From NCBI GenBank assembly GCA_902597795.1, contig CACJZA010000001.1, positions 97,944 to 161,943 of the forward strand: a stretch of 64,000 nt of DNA, read 5' to 3'. Positions 20,790 to 30,704 of the stretch are shown here, piece after piece. The first letter of the stretch is position 1; every line of letters starts with the position of its first letter. Origin of the DNA: an uncultured Alphaproteobacteria bacterium. Lineage in GTDB: Bacteria; Pseudomonadota; Alphaproteobacteria; HIMB59; GCA-002718135. The notes beneath the pieces were generated by a model. That model did no database searches. It worked only from the letters and a program-made list of their open reading frames with translations, and was not told where the DNA came from. The position numbers and the translations under genes were made by a program.

Positions 20790-22535
20790 GTGAATATTGA
20801 AAAATCATTATCCGATAAATTTTGGGAAGAAAAGCAAATAGACTTTAAGCACATACAAGCTCTTTCACAAAAAAAATCAATATCTGAAATTTTTTCAAAA
20901 CTTCTAATTTCAAGAGGTGTCTTCGAAGATAATTATGATAACTATATAAATCCCAATTTTTTAAATAATCTTCCGGATCCTTTTGAGCTTAAAGATATGA
21001 AAAAAGGAATTGAAAGATGTATTGAGGCTTTAAAAAATAATGAAAAGATTGGAATAATCGCTGATTATGATGTTGATGGATCTACTTCTGCTTCAATTTT
21101 ATATAAATTTTTAAATAATTTTACCAATAATATTGTTTGTAAAATTCCGCATAGATTATCGGAGGGTTATGGTCCAAATGTTAGGCTTATGAATGAAATG
21201 CTTAATGAAAAAATTACACTATTGTTTACACTGGATTGTGGTACATCAGCATTTAACTCTATTGATTTGCCTAATTACAATGGTATCGAGGTTATTGTTA
21301 TAGATCATCATTTAAGTGAATTTAAACTGCCAAAAGTTCACTCGGTAATTAATCCAAATAGATTTGATGAAAACAATGATTATAAAGACTTTGCTGCAGT
21401 AGCAGTAACCTTTCTTTTTTTAATGGGTTTAAGAAAGCAAATTAGAGAATTAAAATTATTTCCAAATATAAAAGAACCAAATTTAATGTCATATTTGGAC
21501 TTAGTTGCTGTTGGAACAATTTGCGATATTGTTAATATTAGTAATTACAACAGATCAATTGTTAGTAAAGGTTTGGAGCTCATTAGAAGTCGAAAAAATA
21601 AATCAATAACTAAAATATTAGATAACTCTAATATCAATCATGAGCCTTTAGCTAAAGATATTGGTTTTGTATTAGGACCGCAAATTAATGCTGCGAGTAG
21701 AATTGATGACTCTTCTTTATCTTCCAGACTTCTGATATCAGATGATGATTCTGAAATAGAAACTATTTCTAGAAAACTATTTTTAATTAATGAAAAAAGA
21801 AAATTAATTGAACAAAATATATTCAACGAAGCAATTGAGCAAATAAAAGATCAAGAAAATAAAAAATTTATTATTGTTTATAAAGAGAATTGGCACCAAG
21901 GTGTTCTAGGTATAGTTGCCAGTAAAATAGTAGCTCTTTATAACAAGCCAACATTTGTATTTTCTTTTATTAATAATATTGGATCTGGCTCAGGCAGATC
22001 TATAGATCAAATTGATATTGGAAGCATTGTTCTTGAGCTTAAGGCTAATGATTTAATAGAAGATGGGGGTGGCCATAAAATGGCAGTAGGTTTAAAAATA
22101 AATAAAAAAAAATTAGATAAAATAGATTTATTCTTAGTTAAAAAATTTGATTCATATCACGATAATTTTTTCGAAAAAAAAATATTTTATGACAGTCAAA
22201 TTTCTGTGAATCAAATAAACAAAGATTTTTTAGATAATTTAGAATTATTAGAACCTTACGGCAAAGGTAATGAAGAGCCTCAATTTTTAATCAAAGATAT
22301 AGTAATTGATCAGGTAAAAAATTTAAAAAATAAACATATTTTAATTTTTTTTAAAAATGATTTAGGTGAAAATTTAAAAGGCATATCATTCAACACTATG
22401 AATACCCTAATTGGTGATTATCTTATGAAGTTTAATAAATTTAAATTTCATATTTTGTGTTCTATAAAAAAAGATAACTTTTCAAGTAGTCAGAAGCCTC
22501 AAATACTGATCCATGACGTGAAAGTAATCAATTAA
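20790..22535 (+). CDS. recJ: Single-stranded-DNA-specific exonuclease RecJ
   Basis: IIADYDVDGSTSASILY, FTLDCGTSAF, VIDHHLSE, GSGRSID, GGHKMAVGL. Confidence 0.95.
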   Translation: MNIEKSLSDKFWEEKQIDFKHIQALSQKKSISEIFSKLLISRGVFEDNYDNYINPNFLNNLPDPFELKDMKKGIERCIEALKNNEKIGIIADYDVDGSTSASILYKFLNNFTNNIVCKIPHRLSEGYGPNVRLMNEMLNEKITLLFTLDCGTSAFNSIDLPNYNGIEVIVIDHHLSEFKLPKVHSVINPNRFDENNDYKDFAAVAVTFLFLMGLRKQIRELKLFPNIKEPNLMSYLDLVAVGTICDIVNISNYNRSIVSKGLELIRSRKNKSITKILDNSNINHEPLAKDIGFVLGPQINAASRIDDSSLSSRLLISDDDSEIETISRKLFLINEKRKLIEQNIFNEAIEQIKDQENKKFIIVYKENWHQGVLGIVASKIVALYNKPTFVFSFINNIGSGSGRSIDQIDIGSIVLELKANDLIEDGGGHKMAVGLKINKKKLDKIDLFLVKKFDSYHDNFFEKKIFYDSQISVNQINKDFLDNLELLEPYGKGNEEPQFLIKDIVIDQVKNLKNKHILIFFKNDLGENLKGISFNTMNTLIGDYLMKFNKFKFHILCSIKKDNFSSSQKPQILIHDVKVIN

Positions 22536-22579
22536 ATAATTTGAAAAAAATCAAAATATCTACTATATACCAACCACGT

Positions 22580-22654
22580 GTCCCCTTCGTCTATCGGTTA
22601 GGACATCAGGTTTTCATCCTGAAAAGAGGAGTTCGACTCTCCTAGGGGATGCCA
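22580..22654 (+). tRNA. tRNA-Glu (TTC), CCA encoded
   Basis: Cloverleaf gtcccct…tcagg-ttttcat-cctga…aggag-ttcgact-ctcct-aggggat-gcca; anticodon TTC. Confidence 0.95.
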
Positions 22655-22659
22655 CTAAT

Positions 22660-23646
22660 TTAAGGGCATAGAATTATTGACCCTGCCGAATTCCTTGATT
22701 GAATTAACTCGTGAGCTTGACTAGCTTCAGATAATTTAAATTTTTTGAATATATTAGGCTTAATTTCTTTATTTTTAATTTTTGAAAATAATTTGTTACT
22801 GCACTTAATTAATTCTTCTGAATTACGGATATAATGCATTAATGTTGGTCTGGTATAATATAAACTTTTAGGATTAAATGTACTATGAAGATTGACATCA
22901 TTTACCATTCCAGATGATTGTCCGAAAGATACCATTAGTCCTCTAAATTTTAGACATTTTAAAGATATATCAAATGTATCTTTACCAACTCCATCATAAA
23001 CAACATTTACTCCTTCGTTATTTGTCAATTTTAAAACACTACTATGAACATCATTTTGTTTATAATTAACAGTGAATTCACATCCGTTTTGTTTTGCTAA
23101 AGATGCCTTTACATCTGTACTAACAGTACCAATCATTTTAGCTCCTATGGATTTGGCCCATTGACTAGCAATTAAGCCAACACCTCCTGCAGCTGCATGA
23201 AATAAAAAAACTTCATCTTTTTGTAATTTGTACAATCTTTCAAAAAGGTATTCTACCGTCATTCCCTGCAATAATATTGAAGCAGCTTCATCATTTGAAA
23301 TATATTCTGGTAATTTTACAACTCTTCGTGCATCAAAATCTCTAACTTCGCAATAAGCACCAATTGGAGGGCTAAAGGAGTAAGCTACTCTATCACCAAC
23401 TTTTAAGTTTGATACATTATCTCCAATTTCTATAATATTTCCTGCTGCTTCTACTCCTAAACAAAAAGGGATTTCTACAGGTAGCGGGTATAGGCCTGTT
23501 CTATGATACGTATCAATGTAGTTAATACCAATTGAAGTTTGGTTAATTCTAACCATATTTTCTTCAACATTTTTAGGTAAGTCATAGTTTTCATATTTTA
23601 AAACTTCTGGACCACCTAGTTTACTGACTACAACTCTATTTGGCAT
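22660..23646 (-). CDS. NADPH:quinone oxidoreductase-like (MDR/zinc-type alcohol dehydrogenase superfamily)
   Basis: GINYIDTYHRTGLYP, FLFHAAAGGVGLIASQWAKSIGAKMIGTV (QOR family). Confidence 0.92.
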   Translation of the reverse strand: MPNRVVVSKLGGPEVLKYENYDLPKNVEENMVRINQTSIGINYIDTYHRTGLYPLPVEIPFCLGVEAAGNIIEIGDNVSNLKVGDRVAYSFSPPIGAYCEVRDFDARRVVKLPEYISNDEAASILLQGMTVEYLFERLYKLQKDEVFLFHAAAGGVGLIASQWAKSIGAKMIGTVSTDVKASLAKQNGCEFTVNYKQNDVHSSVLKLTNNEGVNVVYDGVGKDTFDISLKCLKFRGLMVSFGQSSGMVNDVNLHSTFNPKSLYYTRPTLMHYIRNSEELIKCSNKLFSKIKNKEIKPNIFKKFKLSEASQAHELIQSRNSAGSIILCP

Positions 23647-25585
23647 AATTATTCTTTAAGTTTTTATATACTAATTCGAATTCTTTTAAACATTCTGGAT
23701 TAGCCAATGATTCTTCATTTTCAATACTTTCACCATTAATTAATTTTTTAATTAAAATTTCAACTATTTTACCACTTCTAGTTCTTGGTATTTCACTTAT
23801 AGCATATATTTGTGAGGGAATATGCTTATAAGAAAGATTAATTTTTATTTCATCTATTATTTTAGATCTTATATTTTCATTAAATTTAAAATTTTTATTC
23901 AAGACAACAAATAATATAATTTGTGTATCATTTTTTAATTTATATTCCACTGCAACAGCTTCCTGAACTTCTGTAATATTTTCAATTACTCTATAAATTT
24001 CTGCAGTACCTATTCTTACCCCTCCAGAATTTAGAGTTGCATCTGATCGGCCATAAATTACATAACCGCCATTTATAGTTTTTTCAATATAATCTCCATG
24101 ATACCAAATATTTTCATATTTACTAAAATAAGAATTAAAATATTTTTTATTATCATGATCATTCCAAAAATATAAAGGCATTGATGGAAAAGAAGATTTA
24201 CATACTAGTTCTCCCTTTTGATTTTCAATTGAATTTCCTTTTTCATCAAATACATCAACATCCATTCCAAGAGCTTTACACTGAATTTCACCACTATAGA
24301 CATCCATTAATGGATTACCGGTAACAAAACACGAAACTAAATCAGTACCACCACTTATAGATTCAAGATGAATATTTGATTTGATGTTTTCATAAACGTA
24401 TTCAAATGATTCATTAACTAAAGGAGATCCTGTTGAAGCTAGTGTATTTAAACTATTTAAATTAAAACTTTCTTTAATTTTAATTTTATTATTTTTTAAA
24501 GTATCTAAATATTTTGCACCAGTGCCAAAAAAATTAATGCCTTCTTCTTCTGCTATTTCAAAAAGATGTTTATTATCGGGAATAAAAGGGGATCCATCAT
24601 ATAAAATTATTGTTGCTTTTGACGCCAAAGCAGAAACTAACCAATTCCACATCATCCACCCACAAGTAGTAAAATAAAAAACTCTATCTTTTTCATTAAT
24701 ATCACAATGTAGCACATGTTCTTTTTTGTGTTGAATTAGCGCTCCTCCAGAACTGTGAACAATACATTTTGGTACTCCAGTAGTTCCACTCGAATAAAGA
24801 ATATAGAGTGGGTGATTAAAATTAAACTTTTCAAATTTACTATAAGCAATTTCTTGTTGTAAAATCTTACACAAATTATCGTATTCAAAATCTAATTGAT
24901 AATCTTTTTCATTAAATGCATATGGTATTAAAATAATTTTTTCTATACTTGGGATATTATATACAACATCTTTTATAATTTTTGTTGTATCAACTTTTTT
25001 ATTGTTGTAAAAATAATAATCTGAAAATAATAATACTTTTGGTTCAATTTGTTTAAATCTATCTATAATTGCTTTTTTACCAAAATCTGATGAACATGAT
25101 GACCAAATAGCACCTAATTGTGCTGTAGATAAAAATGAAATTACAGTTTCAGGTATATTAGGAAGTATAGCAGCTATCCTATCATTTTTTTCAATGTTAT
25201 TATTTTTTAAATAATTTGCAAATTTCAAAACTGCACTTTTAAGCTCTCTCCAAGAGTAATTTCTTTTAATTTTTTTTTCAGAGTGAAATATTATTGCATC
25301 ATCATCATCATCTCTTGTTAAACAATTTTCAGCATAATTTATCTTACATTCATCAAAAAATTTATTATTAGTAAATTCAGGTGCTGATTTAAAAATTTTA
25401 CCTTTTTTTTCACCAACAAAATTTGTGAAATCCCATACATTAGTCCAAAATTCATTTTTATGTTTTATGCTCCAATTATGCAAGTCATCATAATTTTTTA
25501 TATTTAAACTTTTATCTAGTTGATTAATAAACTTATGGAGGTTTGTTTTTTTATTATTTGGAGACCACAACTTTATGTTGTGCAT
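23636..25585 (-). CDS. aacS: Acetoacetyl-CoA synthetase
   Basis: 649 aa ANL enzyme: YILYSSGTTGVPKCIVHSSGG, FTTCGWMMWNWLVSAL, GGTDLVSCFVTGNPLMDVYSGEIQCKALGMDVDVFDEKG. Confidence 0.93.
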   Translation of the reverse strand: MHNIKLWSPNNKKTNLHKFINQLDKSLNIKNYDDLHNWSIKHKNEFWTNVWDFTNFVGEKKGKIFKSAPEFTNNKFFDECKINYAENCLTRDDDDDAIIFHSEKKIKRNYSWRELKSAVLKFANYLKNNNIEKNDRIAAILPNIPETVISFLSTAQLGAIWSSCSSDFGKKAIIDRFKQIEPKVLLFSDYYFYNNKKVDTTKIIKDVVYNIPSIEKIILIPYAFNEKDYQLDFEYDNLCKILQQEIAYSKFEKFNFNHPLYILYSSGTTGVPKCIVHSSGGALIQHKKEHVLHCDINEKDRVFYFTTCGWMMWNWLVSALASKATIILYDGSPFIPDNKHLFEIAEEEGINFFGTGAKYLDTLKNNKIKIKESFNLNSLNTLASTGSPLVNESFEYVYENIKSNIHLESISGGTDLVSCFVTGNPLMDVYSGEIQCKALGMDVDVFDEKGNSIENQKGELVCKSSFPSMPLYFWNDHDNKKYFNSYFSKYENIWYHGDYIEKTINGGYVIYGRSDATLNSGGVRIGTAEIYRVIENITEVQEAVAVEYKLKNDTQIILFVVLNKNFKFNENIRSKIIDEIKINLSYKHIPSQIYAISEIPRTRSGKIVEILIKKLINGESIENEESLANPECLKEFELVYKNLKNNYAK

Positions 25586-25591
25586 AACAAT

Positions 25592-26047
25592 TTAATTCTT
25601 TTTTTGGTCTTCTTTAAGAGATCTAACTCTGACAATAACATCAATATTATGTAATGAGAGACAAGCAGGAATAGAAGGTATATCAAGATTAATATTTTTT
25701 GTAGGTATATCATGAATTTTACCTTCATCTTCAATATACAAATGATAATGAGATTTATTATTATTACAATAGAGTGATTTGTTTTGATCAACAACTATTT
25801 CTCTAATTAATCCTAATGAGGTAAATTGTTTTAAGGTGTTATAAATTGTAGCCATAGAAATTTTTCTATCTTCTTTTTTTACTTCATCAAAAAGATTTTC
25901 AGCAGAAATATGCCTGTCACCTTTTTCAAAAATTAATTTAGCTAAAATTCTTCTTTGTTTTGTTGGTCTTATACCACTTTCCTCTATTTTTTTCAGTGCG
26001 CGGCTGTAAGGACTTAGAGGATCAATTACTTTGTTTTCTATTCTCAT
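25592..26047 (-). CDS. Fur-family regulator, Irr-like
   Basis: RPTKQRRILAKLIFEKGDRHISAENLFDEVKKEDRKISMATIYNTLKQF and HYHLYIEDEGKIHDIP, the Irr-type tail. Confidence 0.85.
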   Translation of the reverse strand: MRIENKVIDPLSPYSRALKKIEESGIRPTKQRRILAKLIFEKGDRHISAENLFDEVKKEDRKISMATIYNTLKQFTSLGLIREIVVDQNKSLYCNNNKSHYHLYIEDEGKIHDIPTKNINLDIPSIPACLSLHNIDVIVRVRSLKEDQKKN

Positions 26048-26063
26048 AATATTATAATAAGTA

Positions 26064-26861
26064 ATGAATTACATTTTTTCTGCAATTTTTCTATATTTTT
26101 TTTTAGGTTTTCTCTTGTATATCTTTCAAAGACGCATTGTTTTTAATAAATCAGGACATCCAGGCGCACCAAAGGATTATAACTTGGCTAATACAGAAGA
26201 AGTTTATATTAAAACTGAGGATAACTTAAAGCTGTTATCATGGTATCATAAAGGAAATAATTCACTCCCTTTAATAGTCTATTTTCATGGTAATTCTTTT
26301 CATATCGGAGATAGAGCTTACAGAATCCAGAGGTATATCGAAAAAAATTGGAGTGTACTTTTAGTTTCATGGAGAGGTTTTGGAGGTAACAAAGGAAATC
26401 CAACAGAAAAAAATTTATATAAAGATGCAGAAGCAGTATTAAAATGGATAAAAAATAATACTGAATTTAAATTCAAAGAATTAGTGATTTATGGAGAATC
26501 ACTTGGATCTGGTGCTGCAGTAGAAATGGGCACAAAGTACGAATTTTTATCTATTGTTTTAGAAGCGCCATTTACATCTATCAATGATATTGCAAAAAAA
26601 AGATATAAAATATTTCCAACAAAATATTTAGTTAAAGATAAATTCGATAACTTCAGTAAAATCGATAAAATAACCTCGCCATTACTTATCATTAGTGGAA
26701 AAAAGGATGAAATTGTACCACATGAACACAGTATTAAGCTTTATGATAAAGCAAAAGTAATAAAAAAGAGTGTTTTTATTGACGAAGCAATACACAATAA
26801 TCTATATGATTTCGGGATTGAAAAAGACGTAATTGGCTTTAACTTAAAATTATGGAAATAG
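26064..26861 (+). CDS. Alpha/beta hydrolase (BEM46/ABHD13-like)
   Basis: YFHGNSFHIGDRAYRIQRYIEKNWSVLLVSWRGFGGNKGNPTEKNLYKDAEAVLKWI, GESLGSG nucleophile elbow, EAIHNNLYD. Confidence 0.88.
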   Translation: MNYIFSAIFLYFFLGFLLYIFQRRIVFNKSGHPGAPKDYNLANTEEVYIKTEDNLKLLSWYHKGNNSLPLIVYFHGNSFHIGDRAYRIQRYIEKNWSVLLVSWRGFGGNKGNPTEKNLYKDAEAVLKWIKNNTEFKFKELVIYGESLGSGAAVEMGTKYEFLSIVLEAPFTSINDIAKKRYKIFPTKYLVKDKFDNFSKIDKITSPLLIISGKKDEIVPHEHSIKLYDKAKVIKKSVFIDEAIHNNLYDFGIEKDVIGFNLKLWK

Positions 26862-28153
26862 ATCTAACAACATCATATGTAGGCATTTTAAGCCTTATTG
26901 TATTTGTTCTTGCATATGCTGTTGTAATGGCTGAAGAATTTAGCCATTTAAGAAAATCTAAACCAGTTATTATTTCAGCTGCTGTAATATGGGGCATTAT
27001 AGCTTTCCATTTTTCTTCTGATAAGCAATATGCCAAAGAAATTGAGTATGCTTTAGAGCATAATATCTTAGAGTTCGCAGAACTTTTCCTATTTCTTCTT
27101 GTTGCTATGACTTACATCAATGCTCTAGAAGAAAGAAAAGTTTTTGATGTAGTCAGATACCAATTAACATCAAGGGGATTTAGCTTTAGACAATTATTTA
27201 TATTCACAGGTATAATTACTTTTTTCTTATCTCCTATAGCTGATAACTTAACAACTGCACTAGTCATGTGCTCTGTAGTAATGGCCTGTGGTAAAGGTAA
27301 TACAAAATTTATATCGATTGGTTGTATTAATATAGTTGTTGCAGCAAATGCAGGTGGTGCTTTTAGTCCATTTGGAGATATAACTACCTTAATGGTATGG
27401 CAGGCTGGTATTGTCGAATTTTTTACATTTTTTAAAATATTTTTTCCTTCTGTGGTTAATTACATAATTCCTGCAGCAGTTATGTATTTCTTTATTCCAA
27501 ATGAAAAACCACAAATTAGTTCTGATAGAGAATATATGAAAAGAGGCGGACGAGTAATTATCTTTTTAGGTTTGCTTACAATTTTTAGTGCTGTAAACTT
27601 CCATAATATTCTTCACTTGCCTCCAATGCTTGGCATGATGTTTGGTCTTGGTCTTCTTGGGTTATATTCTTTTTATTTGCAAATTACTCATGATCCATCT
27701 GTTGAAGACGAAAAATTTGATTTCTTTAGAAAAGTTTCAAGAGCTGAATGGGACACTTTATTATTCTTCTTTGGAGTTATTTTAAGTGTAGGTGGTCTAG
27801 GATTTATAGGTTACTTAACTGTTGTTTCAGAATTCTTGTATATTGGTCTTGGCCCAACAATGGCAAATTCTATAGTAGGCGTTCTGTCAGCCATCGTAGA
27901 TAATATACCAGTGATGTTTGCTGTAATTACTATGAGACCAGAAATGTCAATTGATCAATGGTTACTCGTTACATTAACAACAGGAGTGGGCGGAAGCCTA
28001 TTGTCAATTGGTTCAGCTGCAGGTGTAGCACTTATGGGACAAGCGAGAGGATATTACACTTTTTTTGGACATTTAAAATGGACTCCAGTTATATTTATTG
28101 GTTATGTAGCAAGTATTTATCTTCACGTTTTAATGGCTGACTTGCCTTGGTAA
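26852..28153 (+). CDS. nhaD: Na+/H+ antiporter NhaD-like
   Basis: 433 aa polytopic; SPIADNLTTALVMCSVVMA, NAGGAFSPFGDITTLMVW, VGVLSAIVDNIPVMFAVI, GVGGSLLSIGSAAGVALMG. Confidence 0.92.
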   Translation: MEIDLTTSYVGILSLIVFVLAYAVVMAEEFSHLRKSKPVIISAAVIWGIIAFHFSSDKQYAKEIEYALEHNILEFAELFLFLLVAMTYINALEERKVFDVVRYQLTSRGFSFRQLFIFTGIITFFLSPIADNLTTALVMCSVVMACGKGNTKFISIGCINIVVAANAGGAFSPFGDITTLMVWQAGIVEFFTFFKIFFPSVVNYIIPAAVMYFFIPNEKPQISSDREYMKRGGRVIIFLGLLTIFSAVNFHNILHLPPMLGMMFGLGLLGLYSFYLQITHDPSVEDEKFDFFRKVSRAEWDTLLFFFGVILSVGGLGFIGYLTVVSEFLYIGLGPTMANSIVGVLSAIVDNIPVMFAVITMRPEMSIDQWLLVTLTTGVGGSLLSIGSAAGVALMGQARGYYTFFGHLKWTPVIFIGYVASIYLHVLMADLPW

Positions 28154-29712
28154 TTTAAATTATCAATTAATAAAAAAATAATCATACTTAGTATTAAAAT
28201 TACACCAGCAACAAAAGAAGCTTCGTTAAATTTATAGACACTAATCAATTTATATAAGTAAGATGGCAAGGTATCAAAGTTTTGATCTTTAAAAAATGAT
28301 ATTATTGTAAAATCACCAAAAGTAATAACCGTCGAAAATGCAAAAACAAAAATTATATTTTTTTTAATCATTGGTAGCAAAATAATAAAATAATTTCTTA
28401 TGCTTATTCGGAAAGTTTGCTGAAAATTTTCAAAATTTAAAAAAATATTTTTCAGGTTATTAAACAGTATTAATATAGAAAAAGGTAATAAGAATAGACA
28501 ATTTATCAAAACTATCACTAAATATTTAAAAAATTGCACATATCTTAATTCACCTAATATAATAAAATAACCAAGACTAAATATAATTGGAGAAATAATT
28601 ATTATTGAAGAGCTTATTAAAAAAATTGATTGCTGAAAAATCATATTTTTATAATTTATTACAAGTATAGATGAAATTATAAACCCAGATATACTAACAA
28701 TTATTCCTGTAGTAACTGAAATAATAAGAGAGTTAAAAAAAGATCCTAAAAATTTTTCATTAATTAAAGATAAATAAATACCATTATTTATAAAATGATA
28801 AATTACAGAAATTATTGGAGAAAAAAGAAATATCGAAAAAAATACAATTATTAAAAAATCTATAATTTTTATAGCTTTGTATTCTTGATGAGGATGAATA
28901 AAATTAATTTGATCTATTTCAAAAAAATTTGAACCTTTTAATTTGTAAAAACCAATAAATAAAAAAAATAAACAGATAAAAATTTGTAAAAAACTAAGTA
29001 ATATTGCTTTATTAAAATTTAGTTCAAAAAGTGCATATTGATAAATAGCCACCTCAATTGTAGAATACATAGGTCCACCACCTAACGCCATTACTATTGC
29101 AAAACTTAAAAAACAAAGAGAGAATATTATTGAGAACACAGTAAAAAAATTTTGCCTTATATAAGGCATCTCTAATTTTAGAAGATTGCCAAAAAAAGTA
29201 ATGTTTAGAGAGCTAGATATTTCATAATATTTTAAAGGAATACTATTTAAGGATTGAAAAAATAATCGAGTCGCAAATGGTGTATTTAGAAGTATATGGG
29301 CAATTAAAATTGCTTTTATTCCAAAAATTGTCTCTATCGATAAATTCCCGTACAAATTAAAATATGAGTTATAAAAACCATTATTTCCAAAGAGTTTAAT
29401 TACTGCAAACACTATTAAGATTGTCGGTATTACAAAGCAAAAACCACAAAGAGAAATGATAAATTTAATAATTTTTAAATTCTTATGTCTATTTAATGCT
29501 AATGCGAATGGAATAGCTAAAAAACAACTTAATAGTGCTGAAAGAAAAGCTTGATAGAGTGAGAAATAAATTAGACGATGTGTATAAGAATTTTGAAAAA
29601 AAATATAAATTACCTTCAAATCAAAGTTAATTTTTGAAAAAATACCTACGAAAGGCAATAGGATTATTAATCCAAAAAAAAATAATACTAAATAATTATA
29701 TTTATAATACAA
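28123..29712 (-). CDS. thiP: ABC transporter permease, ThiP-like (thiamine)
   Basis: 529 aa, duplicated binding-protein-dependent permease domain (~12 TM), directly downstream of thiB and the TPP riboswitch. Confidence 0.85.
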   Translation of the reverse strand: MYYKYNYLVLFFFGLIILLPFVGIFSKINFDLKVIYIFFQNSYTHRLIYFSLYQAFLSALLSCFLAIPFALALNRHKNLKIIKFIISLCGFCFVIPTILIVFAVIKLFGNNGFYNSYFNLYGNLSIETIFGIKAILIAHILLNTPFATRLFFQSLNSIPLKYYEISSSLNITFFGNLLKLEMPYIRQNFFTVFSIIFSLCFLSFAIVMALGGGPMYSTIEVAIYQYALFELNFNKAILLSFLQIFICLFFLFIGFYKLKGSNFFEIDQINFIHPHQEYKAIKIIDFLIIVFFSIFLFSPIISVIYHFINNGIYLSLINEKFLGSFFNSLIISVTTGIIVSISGFIISSILVINYKNMIFQQSIFLISSSIIIISPIIFSLGYFIILGELRYVQFFKYLVIVLINCLFLLPFSILILFNNLKNIFLNFENFQQTFRISIRNYFIILLPMIKKNIIFVFAFSTVITFGDFTIISFFKDQNFDTLPSYLYKLISVYKFNEASFVAGVILILSMIIFLLIDNLNYQGKSAIKT

Positions 29713-29717
29713 TTTAT

Positions 29718-30701
29718 TTACGAGGCATTAAGCCACTCATCAATCCATTTTTCTTTGTTCTTATTAATTTCTTTTGGATCCATTTGAATAAAGTTAGGAA
29801 CATCTAGTTTACCAAATGCCTCTGGTAAATCTTTTATATTTGTAACAGGGTACATAATATTTGTTGATGGTATGATTGATTGAAATTCTTCTGATAACAT
29901 AAAGTTAAGAAATTTATTTGCTAAATCTTTATTTTTTGAATTATTTAAAATGCCTGCAAATTCAATTGTTATATAATTTCCCTCTTCAAAAGTCGTAGCA
30001 AGAATATCATGCCTTTCTTCAAACATTATATGTGCGGCTGGAGATGTAGTATAACTTAATACCATGTCAGCTTCTCCTGCCATAAAAAAATTATAATATG
30101 CATCCGTCCATCCTTTTGTAACTGAAATAATTTTTTTATTTAATTTTTTCCATTCATTCCCAGCTTTATCTCCATATAATGCTTTCATCCAAGTTAATAA
30201 TCCTAAACCAGGGGTAGAGGTTCTCGGGTCTTGAATTACAATTCTAGCATTAGTAGAATTAATCAACTCATCCATTGATTTTGGTGGTGTTGCTAAATTT
30301 GCTTCATTATACACAAAAGAAAAGTATCCAAAATTATATGGAACAAATTTATTACTTTCCCATTTTAATGGTAAATTAATTAAGTTGTTTATGTCATTTA
30401 TATTATGAGTTGTAAAAAGCTCAGATTGTTCAGCTAAATCAAATAAATTCATATCAAGACCTAAAACTATATCTGCCTTGGAAGTATCACCTTCTAAAAT
30501 AACTTTATTCAATAATGTTGCTGCACTGTCTACAGCAACAAATTCTACATCCGCATTATGTTTTTCTTCAAATATTTTTTCAATTATGGGTCCTGGACCC
30601 CATTCTGATACAAAAGAGTCGTATGTATAAATAGTTAGTTTCTCTGCATAGATTGAGAAAGAAATAAATAAGGTAGTTAAAAAAATTAGTAATGTTTTCA
30701 T
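29718..30701 (-). CDS. thiB: Thiamine ABC transporter substrate-binding protein
   Basis: Signal peptide, LTIYTYDSFVSEWGPGPIIEKIFEEKHNADVEFVAVDSAATLLNKVILEG; DPRTSTPGLGLLTWMKALYG; TPP riboswitch in the leader. Confidence 0.93.
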   Translation of the reverse strand: MKTLLIFLTTLFISFSIYAEKLTIYTYDSFVSEWGPGPIIEKIFEEKHNADVEFVAVDSAATLLNKVILEGDTSKADIVLGLDMNLFDLAEQSELFTTHNINDINNLINLPLKWESNKFVPYNFGYFSFVYNEANLATPPKSMDELINSTNARIVIQDPRTSTPGLGLLTWMKALYGDKAGNEWKKLNKKIISVTKGWTDAYYNFFMAGEADMVLSYTTSPAAHIMFEERHDILATTFEEGNYITIEFAGILNNSKNKDLANKFLNFMLSEEFQSIIPSTNIMYPVTNIKDLPEAFGKLDVPNFIQMDPKEINKNKEKWIDEWLNAS

Positions 30702-30704
30702 TTT

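Noticed and set aside
25295-25320. catcatcatcatc triplet repeat in aacS
   Set aside because: Short in-frame Asp run in a coding region; no evidence of phase-variable length.
25573-25794. 73-aa ORF overlapping the Irr-like gene and the 5' end of aacS
   Set aside because: Alternative frame of the Fur-family gene with no independent evidence.
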